The notes beneath the pieces were generated by a model, which saw nothing but the letters and a program-made list of their open reading frames with translations, did no database searches and was not told where the DNA came from. Shown piece by piece: positions 58,063 through 64,000 of a stretch of DNA of 64,000 nucleotides (positions are counted from its first letter, which is position 1; every line of letters starts with the position of its first letter). Origin of the DNA: Nitrincola sp. A-D6 (GTDB lineage Bacteria; Pseudomonadota; Gammaproteobacteria; Pseudomonadales; Balneatricaceae); assembly GCF_000764495.1 (NCBI RefSeq), contig NZ_JRLB01000101.1, positions 1 to 64,000 of the forward strand, given 5' to 3'. Made by a program: the position numbers and the translations under genes.

Positions 58063-58965
58063 ATGGAAAGTGAAAAGCTTCAAAAAGTATTGGCGCGCTC
58101 CGGAGTTGGCTCACGTCGTGAGATGGAGCGTTGGATCGAAGCAGGTCGGGCATCAATCAATGGTAAACTTGCCGGTCTTGGTGATCGGGTTACTGAAAGT
58201 GATCAGGTTGTTGTTGATGGTCGTCCTGTGAAGTTGATTTTCGCATCAGAGTCACCCAGGCGCGTTGTTATCTATAATAAGCCGTTGGATGAAGTATGTA
58301 CCCGCCATGATCCGGAAGGGCGGCCTACAGTTTTTGATAATCTGCCACCTTTGAAGCAGGGGCGCTGGATAGTCGTAGGGCGGCTGGATATCAATACTAC
58401 TGGTCTGCTGATTTTTACCACGGATGGTGAGTTGGCGAATCGGTTAATGCACCCTTCAGCACAGATAGATCGTGAGTATGCGGTGCGTGTGTTGGGTGAG
58501 ATAACTGAGGGTATGATTGAGCAGTTAACTAAAGGCGTGTTGCTTGAGGATGGTATGGCGCGCTTTACCGATGTGCGCTTTTTTGATGGAGAAGGTGCTA
58601 ATAAGTGGTACCACTGTGTTCTGATGGAAGGGCGTAATCGTGAAGTACGTCGTTTATGGGAATCTCAGGGTATACAGGTTAACCGTCTGAAGCGTGTGCG
58701 CTTTGGGCCGGTATTTTTACCCAGTGATGTCAAAGTAGGTACCTGGCGTGAGCTGGGTCGTAAAGAGAGTAATATGCTGGCAGCTGAAGTGGGTCTTGAT
58801 GCTGACAAAACCCCCTTTGATCGAACGCCAGCACAGTTGGATGCGGATGAGCGACGTTTTCGTAAGCAGCGCGTACGTCAGCATGCTGTGGCCGGAAAGG
58901 GCGATGTCAGGTCGGTAAAGGCGAAGCCTCGCGGGCGCTCAGTCGGCAAGCGCAATGCTCGCTAA
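58063..58965 (+). CDS. rluB: 23S rRNA pseudouridine(2605) synthase
   Basis: RsuA-type pseudouridine synthase. An S4 domain is at the start (LQKVLARSGVGSRREMERWI), then the catalytic Asp in VVGRLDINTTGLLIFTTDG and LMEGRNREVRRLWESQG. The Lys/Arg-rich C-terminal tail is typical of RluB. It has 300 residues; the start is ATG 58063. Part of the yciO-rluB-yciK neighbourhood; converges with yciK. Confidence 0.92.
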   Translation: MESEKLQKVLARSGVGSRREMERWIEAGRASINGKLAGLGDRVTESDQVVVDGRPVKLIFASESPRRVVIYNKPLDEVCTRHDPEGRPTVFDNLPPLKQGRWIVVGRLDINTTGLLIFTTDGELANRLMHPSAQIDREYAVRVLGEITEGMIEQLTKGVLLEDGMARFTDVRFFDGEGANKWYHCVLMEGRNREVRRLWESQGIQVNRLKRVRFGPVFLPSDVKVGTWRELGRKESNMLAAEVGLDADKTPFDRTPAQLDADERRFRKQRVRQHAVAGKGDVRSVKAKPRGRSVGKRNAR

Positions 58966-58983
58966 CGTTGGCGCTGCGCTTAT

Positions 58984-59727
58984 TTAAGCCTGTGCATCGA
59001 TTGACTGGCCTTGGGTATCTTTGCTATCCGGGCCCATCAAGTATAAATACACCGGCATGATATCGGCTGGTGTTGGTAGGGTAGCTGGGTTTTCTCCTGG
59101 GTAGGCGTAAGCGCGCATATTGGTGCGCGTGCCACCTGGGTTGATGGCGTTAACACGAATGTTAGGCGTGTTTTCCAGCTCATCAGCCAGTACTTGCATC
59201 AATCCTTCTGTGCCAAATTTAGACACAGCATAAGCGCCCCAGTAAGCTTTTCCTTTGCGCCCTACGCCTGATGAGGTGAAGATGATGGATGCGTCTTCTG
59301 ATGCCTGCAACAAGGGCATGAGTGTTTGCGTCAGCATGAAGGGGGCGTTGAGGTTGACTTGCATGACTTGGTGCCAAATGACCGGGTCATAGTTTTCTAT
59401 CGGGGTTCTAACGCCCAGAATGCCTGCATTGTGCAGGATGCCATCTAGTCGGCCAAATTCTTGGTGCAGGGTATTGCAGAGCTCAATATAGTCATGCTCC
59501 GTTGCCACCTCCAGGTTCATGGGTACAATGGCTGCCTGTGGATAGCCGGCCGCTTCTATTTCATCATAAACCCTGTCCAGCTTTTCCTGGGTTCTGCCTA
59601 ATAAAATCACTGTGGCGCCGTGGGCGGCATAGTGTTTTGCTGCTTCACGGCCTATGCCCTCACCAGCGCCGGTAACGAGAAGGATTCTGTCTTTTAAAAG
59701 ATCAGTCGGCGCGTTGTATGCAAACAT
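58984..59727 (-). CDS. yciK: YciK-like short-chain dehydrogenase/reductase
   Basis: A 247-residue SDR with cofactor motif LLVTGAGEGIGREAAKHYA, LHNAGILG, the catalytic Ser (IIFTSSGVG) and YxxxK in AYAVSKFGTEGL, and NPGGTRTNMRA. This pattern is the YciK group, whose substrate is unknown. It heads toward rluB and lies 33 bases downstream of gph on the same strand, consistent with a ubiG-gph-yciK operon, the standard order in pseudomonads and relatives. Confidence 0.92.
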   Translation of the reverse strand: MFAYNAPTDLLKDRILLVTGAGEGIGREAAKHYAAHGATVILLGRTQEKLDRVYDEIEAAGYPQAAIVPMNLEVATEHDYIELCNTLHQEFGRLDGILHNAGILGVRTPIENYDPVIWHQVMQVNLNAPFMLTQTLMPLLQASEDASIIFTSSGVGRKGKAYWGAYAVSKFGTEGLMQVLADELENTPNIRVNAINPGGTRTNMRAYAYPGENPATLPTPADIMPVYLYLMGPDSKDTQGQSIDAQA

Positions 59728-59760
59728 AATCTTGGTGCTCCTATTAAGCTTAGATTGCTA

Positions 59761-60435
59761 TTAATATGGATGTATAAGTGATTTTAGCAGAGGTAGTAGT
59801 TGGGTAGATTCCTGAATGCAAAAATCGCTGTGCCAGTGTTGGGGTTGATCATCAGGACTCAAGTAACCAAAAGCTGCAGCCAGGGTGCGCATACCTGCCG
59901 CCTGGCCTGCCTGAATGTCACGTAAATGATCGCCAATGTAGAGCGTGCTGGCTGGCGGTCGGTTAATACGCTTACAGGCCAGTAACAGTCCTTCTGGATC
60001 CGGTTTGCTGCGGCTAACATCATCGGGACAGATGGTTACGGCGCAGCGTGTATCCAGAATCAGTTGCTGGAGTAGTTTGTGGGTAAAGCGTGCGGGCTTG
60101 TTGGTTACTATGCCCCAGGGAATGTTCACCTCATCCAGCCACATTAGCATTTCATCGAAGCCAGCAAAAAGTCGACTGTCCTGAGCGGGAGATGCTTCAT
60201 AAAGAGCCAGCATCTGCTCAAGTAGGCGCTCAAAGTCCGGGTGGTCGTCTTTAAAGCCAAATGCCTCTTCAATAACGGCCCGTCCGCCATTGGAAACAGA
60301 TAAGCGCAGTTGAGTATAGTCAACCGCTGGGCGGCCTTCAGCCAGAAGTAACTGGTTGCAGATACGGTGGAAGTCGGGTGCAGTATCAACCAGGGTGCCG
60401 TCAAGATCAAACAACACAGCTTGAATCGGTGTCAT
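59761..60435 (-). CDS. Phosphoglycolate phosphatase / MupP-like HAD hydrolase
   Basis: A 224-residue HAD hydrolase: motif [14 protein letters not shown], motif II near [10 protein letters not shown], motif III Lys in [13 protein letters not shown], and motif [19 protein letters not shown]. In pseudomonads the gene at this position (ubiG-mupP-yciK) encodes MupP, which dephosphorylates MurNAc-6-phosphate in cell-wall recycling; phosphoglycolate phosphatase is the generic call. The stop lies 33 bases before yciK, and the start overlaps ubiG by 4 bases. Confidence 0.85.
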   Translation of the reverse strand: MTPIQAVLFDLDGTLVDTAPDFHRICNQLLLAEGRPAVDYTQLRLSVSNGGRAVIEEAFGFKDDHPDFERLLEQMLALYEASPAQDSRLFAGFDEMLMWLDEVNIPWGIVTNKPARFTHKLLQQLILDTRCAVTICPDDVSRSKPDPEGLLLACKRINRPPASTLYIGDHLRDIQAGQAAGMRTLAAAFGYLSPDDQPQHWHSDFCIQESTQLLPLLKSLIHPY

Positions 60436-61160
60436 GCCAGGTTCGCCTTTTGAGTGGCGAGCATGTAGTTCACATCCACATCATTCGGGTCGAGACGATA
60501 CTGGCGGGTCAGGGGGTTGTAGGTCAGGCCGGTCATTTCAGTGATATTCAATCCATTTTCACGCGCCCAGCCAGCGAGTTCGGCGGGTCGGACAAATTTA
60601 TTGAAATCATGGGTGCCTGCAGGGACTAGTCTGAGCAAGCGTTCGGCACCGAGGATTGCAAACAAATAGCTTTTTGGATTGCGGTTAAGTGTTGATAAAA
60701 ACACTTGTCCGCCGGGTTTAACCAGGCTGGCGCAGGCATTAATCACCGAAGCCGGATCGGGTACATGCTCAATCATCTCCATGCAGGTGACCACATCAAA
60801 GGCTTGTGGATGGGTAAGCGCCATCTCCTCGGCCGTAATGCGCTGGTAATCTACTTTGACGCCACTTTCCAGTCCGTGCAGTTTGGCGACCTTTAACGGT
60901 GCCTCACCCATATCAATGCCGGTTACTTCGGCACCTCGCCTGGCCATGGCTTCCGAGAGTATTCCGCCGCCGCAACCGATATCGATAACTCGCTTGCCTG
61001 CCAGTCCGGCGATACGGTCAATAAAACCGACTCTGAGCGGGTTTATATCGTGTAACGGTTTAAATTCACTGTTTTTGTCCCACCAGCGGCTGGCCAGTTC
61101 TTCAAATTTTGCTATCTCGGCAGGGTCAAGGTTCAGTGCTCGGGAGTTGCTCATGGTCAA
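60432..61160 (-). CDS. ubiG: Ubiquinone biosynthesis O-methyltransferase
   Basis: SAM-dependent enzyme performing both O-methylations of ubiquinone synthesis. The 242-residue product has [23 protein letters not shown] motif [16 protein letters not shown] and [28 protein letters not shown] and [18 protein letters not shown] close the protein. Divergent from gyrA, as in many gammaproteobacteria. First gene of ubiG-gph-yciK. Confidence 0.96.
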   Translation of the reverse strand: MTMSNSRALNLDPAEIAKFEELASRWWDKNSEFKPLHDINPLRVGFIDRIAGLAGKRVIDIGCGGGILSEAMARRGAEVTGIDMGEAPLKVAKLHGLESGVKVDYQRITAEEMALTHPQAFDVVTCMEMIEHVPDPASVINACASLVKPGGQVFLSTLNRNPKSYLFAILGAERLLRLVPAGTHDFNKFVRPAELAGWARENGLNITEMTGLTYNPLTRQYRLDPNDVDVNYMLATQKANLA

Positions 61161-61228
61161 TTAATTTCCAATTGGTCAGTTCAAGTTGATTCTAACACTC
61201 ATAGCAGAGGTGAGTCAGCGTGTGTTTA

Positions 61229-61237
61229 TGGTATAAT
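61229..61237 (+). promoter_or_regulatory. Extended -10 promoter element of gyrA
   Basis: TGGTATAAT is a perfect TATAAT with a TGn extension about 65 bases before the gyrA ATG. The -35 region is weak, as in many extended -10 promoters. Confidence 0.55.
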
Positions 61238-61301
61238 AGCGCGTTAATAAACTGCCGTATCAACGGCGTGTAAGCATACCGAATCAAGGAACGCTGAGCG
61301 A

Positions 61302-63926
61302 ATGGGTGATCTAGCCAAAGAAGTCCTGCCAGTCAATATTGAGGATGAGCTTAAACAGTCCTATCTCGACTACGCCATGAGCGTCATTGTAGGTCGAGCT
61401 TTACCTGATGTGCGTGATGGTTTGAAGCCGGTGCATCGCCGGGTTCTGTTTGCCATGCACGAACTTGGGAATGACTGGAACAAACCATACAAGAAATCGG
61501 CACGTGTTGTCGGTGACGTCATCGGTAAATACCATCCGCATGGTGACAGCGCTGTTTACGATACCATCGTCAGGATGGCACAGAGCTTTTCCATGCGTGC
61601 GCCGCTGGTCGACGGCCAGGGTAACTTTGGTTCCGTAGATGGTGACAGTGCCGCTGCCATGCGTTACACCGAAATCCGCATGGCCAAGATCGCCCATGAT
61701 CTGCTGGCTGACCTGGATAAAGAAACGGTCGATTTCGTTGATAACTATGACGGCACTGAACGTATTCCAGCGGTGTTGCCGACACGTGTACCCAATCTGT
61801 TGGTGAATGGTTCGTCAGGGATCGCCGTGGGTATGGCGACCAATATTCCGCCGCATAACCTCAGTGAAGTGGTAAAAGGGTGCCTGGCGCTGATTGATGA
61901 CCCGGAGCTCACAGTTGATGAGTTGATGGAGTTTATTCCTGGTCCGGATTTCCCCACCGGTGCGATTATTAATGGTCGTGCAGGTATTTTACAGGCTTAC
62001 CGTACCGGACGTGGGCGCATTTATGTGCGTGCGCGTCACCATGTTGAAGATAATCCACGTAATGGCCGGCCAATGCTGGTGATTACTGAGATTCCTTATC
62101 AGCTTAACAAAGCCCGTACTATTGAAAAAATTGCTGATCTGGTTAAAGAGAAAAAGCTGGAAGGTATCAGCGAACTGCGTGACGAGTCTGATAAAGACGG
62201 TATGCGCATTGTCATTGAGCTGCGTCGCGGTGAAGTGCCTGAGGTGATTATCAATAACCTGTTTATCCAAACACAGCTGCAAAGCGTATTTGGAATCAAC
62301 ATGGTGTCACTGGTGGATGGGCAGCCACGTATTCTTGATCTGAAAACCATGCTGGAGTGCTTTATCCTGCACCGCCGCGAGGTGGTTACACGACGTACTG
62401 TGTATGAGCTGCGTAAAGCACGTGAACGTGGTCATGTTCTGGAAGGGCTGGCGATAGCGCTGGCTAATATTGATCCGATCATTCAACTGATCAAAGAATC
62501 CCCAACCCCGGCTGATGCGCGTGAGCGTCTGATTGCTTCGCCTTGGCAGCCGGGCAATGTGGTGGAGATGCTGGAGCGTGCCGGTGAAGATGCCTGCCGT
62601 CCTGAGGATCTGGAGCCGCAGTTCGGTTTGCGCGATGGTCAGTATTATCTGTCACCGGTTCAGGCACAGGCTATTCTGGATCTGCGTTTACACCGATTGA
62701 CCGGGTTGGAGCACGAAAAACTGATTGGCGAATACCGCAATCTGGTGGAGAAAATCGCCGAGCTGCTGTATATCCTGTCATCACGTGAACGCTTGATGGA
62801 AGTTATTCGTGAAGAGCTGGCCGCTGTCGTTGATGAGTACGCTGATCCACGTCGTACTGAAATCATGTCTTCGCAACAGGATCTCACCGTTGCCGATCTG
62901 ATCACTGAAGAAGATATGGTACTGACTATCTCACACAGTGGTTATGCCAAGACACAGCCTCTGGACGCTTATCAGGCTCAGAAGCGTGGTGGTAAGGGTA
63001 AGTCATCAACAGCAATGAAAGATGAAGACTTTATCGAGCATCTGCTGATTGCCAACACGCATGATACCGTGCTTTGTTTCACCAGTCGTGGCAAGGTTTA
63101 CTGGTTGAAAGTCTATGAAATTCCACCAGCCAGTCGCGCTGCACGTGGGCGTCCATTGGTGAATATATTGCCGTTGGAAGAAGGCGAGCGGATCAACACC
63201 ATTCTGCCTGTCAAAGAGTTTGATGAAAATCGCTTTGTGTTCATGGCAACCGCCAAGGGCACGGTGAAAAAAACGCCATTGCAGAGTTTTGCCCGGCCTC
63301 GTAGTACCGGCCTGATTGCACTGGATATCGTCGAAGGCGATCACTTGATCGGTGCCGCTATTACCAATGGTAATGACGATGTGATGTTGGTAACCAGTGC
63401 TGGAAAAGCGGTGCGCTTTAATGAACAGGATGTTCGCTCCATGGGCCGGACAGCCCGCGGTGTGCGCGGTGTCAGAATGCCAGAAGAGGCCAGTGTTATC
63501 TCCTTGATGATTCCACAGGCGGGCGGCAAAGTACTTACCGCGTCTGAAAAAGGCTTTGGTAAGCAAACGGCCGTGGAAGACTTCCCACTCAGAGGCCGTG
63601 GCGGTCAAGGGGTTATCGCCATGCAGTGTACTGAGCGTAACGGATCCCTGGCTGGCGCAGTGCAGGTCTTCAGCGGCGATGGCGTGATGCTCATCAGTAA
63701 CCGCGGCACCCTGGTACGCACACGTACAGAAGAAATATCTGTCTTGGGTCGTAATACCCAGGGGGTTATGTTGATTCGCGTGAGTGAAGACGAAAAACTG
63801 GTTGGTCTGGCGCGTATTGAAGAGCCGGAAGATGACGAAGTTGAGCTGGGCGCGCAAGCGTTGCAGCCACAAGCGGATGATTCCTCAGCTTCTGACGTAG
63901 CTTCTGATACAGCCGCAGACGAGTAA
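61302..63926 (+). CDS. gyrA: DNA gyrase subunit A
   Basis: Introduces negative supercoils with GyrB. The 874-residue product carries the catalytic Tyr in [10 protein letters not shown], and the quinolone-resistance region [17 protein letters not shown] has the wild-type Ser and Asp (Ser83/Asp87 in E. coli numbering). The GyrA-box is present in the C-terminal domain ([10 protein letters not shown]), followed by six beta-pinwheel blades and an acidic tail ending [11 protein letters not shown]. The start at 61302 follows AAGGAACG. No intein. Confidence 0.97.
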   Translation: MGDLAKEVLPVNIEDELKQSYLDYAMSVIVGRALPDVRDGLKPVHRRVLFAMHELGNDWNKPYKKSARVVGDVIGKYHPHGDSAVYDTIVRMAQSFSMRAPLVDGQGNFGSVDGDSAAAMRYTEIRMAKIAHDLLADLDKETVDFVDNYDGTERIPAVLPTRVPNLLVNGSSGIAVGMATNIPPHNLSEVVKGCLALIDDPELTVDELMEFIPGPDFPTGAIINGRAGILQAYRTGRGRIYVRARHHVEDNPRNGRPMLVITEIPYQLNKARTIEKIADLVKEKKLEGISELRDESDKDGMRIVIELRRGEVPEVIINNLFIQTQLQSVFGINMVSLVDGQPRILDLKTMLECFILHRREVVTRRTVYELRKARERGHVLEGLAIALANIDPIIQLIKESPTPADARERLIASPWQPGNVVEMLERAGEDACRPEDLEPQFGLRDGQYYLSPVQAQAILDLRLHRLTGLEHEKLIGEYRNLVEKIAELLYILSSRERLMEVIREELAAVVDEYADPRRTEIMSSQQDLTVADLITEEDMVLTISHSGYAKTQPLDAYQAQKRGGKGKSSTAMKDEDFIEHLLIANTHDTVLCFTSRGKVYWLKVYEIPPASRAARGRPLVNILPLEEGERINTILPVKEFDENRFVFMATAKGTVKKTPLQSFARPRSTGLIALDIVEGDHLIGAAITNGNDDVMLVTSAGKAVRFNEQDVRSMGRTARGVRGVRMPEEASVISLMIPQAGGKVLTASEKGFGKQTAVEDFPLRGRGGQGVIAMQCTERNGSLAGAVQVFSGDGVMLISNRGTLVRTRTEEISVLGRNTQGVMLIRVSEDEKLVGLARIEEPEDDEVELGAQALQPQADDSSASDVASDTAADE

Positions 63927-63941
63927 AACACCATCAACTTA

Positions 63942-63963
63942 GGTGGGAGGGATTTCTCCCACC
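63942..63963 (+). terminator. Hairpin after gyrA
   Basis: 8-bp stem GGTGGGAG/CTCCCACC with a 6-base loop, 15 bases after the stop. No T-run, so it may only partly terminate before the next gene. Confidence 0.5.
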
Positions 63964-63987
63964 AGAGCAACCGGACTGATAGACGTA

Positions 63988-64000
63988 ATGACACGTAAAT
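63988..64000 (+). CDS. Possible start of serC (cut by window edge)
   Basis: ATG at 63988 followed by ACA CGT AAA (MTRK). This is where phosphoserine aminotransferase usually begins after gyrA in pseudomonad-like genomes, and SerC often starts MTRK or MSKR. Only four codons are visible, so this rests on synteny. Confidence 0.3.

Noticed and set aside
63006-63872. 288-codon open frame on the minus strand inside gyrA
   Set aside because: Antisense shadow of the GyrA C-terminal domain; no recognisable motif or start signal.

Overview
The window is a 64 kb stretch of a gammaproteobacterial chromosome, densely coding on both strands. The gene set (trpGDC, rpsF-rpsR-rplI-dnaB, bioA, bioBFHCD, guaBA, purL, yciO-rluB-yciK, ubiG, gyrA) and its order fit a Pseudomonadales/Oceanospirillales-type bacterium. 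DraT, DraG and a NifF-like flavodoxin suggest a nitrogen fixer, although no nif structural gene is in view. The taxonomic placement is inference; there is no rRNA or tRNA gene in the window.

Layout. 1-2.5 kb: end of trpG, trpD, trpC and an OsmC-like gene. 2.5-6.1 kb: rpsF, rpsR, a membrane protein, rplI, dnaB. 6.1-16.9 kb: thioesterase, bioA, trmO, a LOG-family enzyme, a DUF3087-like protein, a 670-bp gap with two nested inverted-repeat elements, a D-malate/tartrate dehydrogenase with divergent LysR regulator, a glycine-zipper lipoprotein, a PHB-depolymerase-like esterase, an ABC exporter and comF. 17-21.5 kb: bioB-bioF-bioH-bioC-bioD operon. 21.6-28.3 kb: a SprA-like protease with a small partner, a hydrolase, xseA, guaB, guaA. 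28.3-35 kb: accessory segment between guaA and a decayed 125-bp guaA fragment, holding an integrase-like remnant, a FitAB-type toxin-antitoxin pair, a two-component system and a TRAP transporter. 35-37.9 kb: Fur-controlled flavodoxin with an unidentified small partner, draT and divergent draG. 37.9-48.5 kb: a Nudix gene, then a haem-acquisition locus: FecI-type sigma factor, DUF454 protein, haem oxygenase, TPR protein, Slam translocon, HphA-like secreted hemophore, STN-containing TonB receptor, FecR. 48.7-64 kb: tadA, mltF, purL, an OmpA-like protein, yciI, a PHP phosphatase, yciO, an H-NS-like gene, rluB, yciK, gph, ubiG, gyrA and perhaps the first codons of serC.

How the parts work together. 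The most coherent accessory system is the haem locus. The hemophore would be exported through the Slam barrel, deliver haem to the TonB receptor, and the receptor's STN domain would signal through FecR to the FecI sigma factor. I find the same bipartite motif, TTTACGGA-N15-CGGTRTA, upstream of both haem oxygenase and the receptor, a strong candidate for the promoter read by this sigma factor. Fur-box-like sequences precede both fecI and fecR. The sigma and anti-sigma genes sit at opposite ends of the locus.

Data quality. Fifteen genes, including trpC, bioA, bioB and purL, carry about twenty small frameshifts. In nearly every case one base is missing, and restoring it yields a full-length, normal family member. 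This looks like residual indel error in the sequence rather than gene decay; these genes are annotated as intact coding regions with a noted frameshift.
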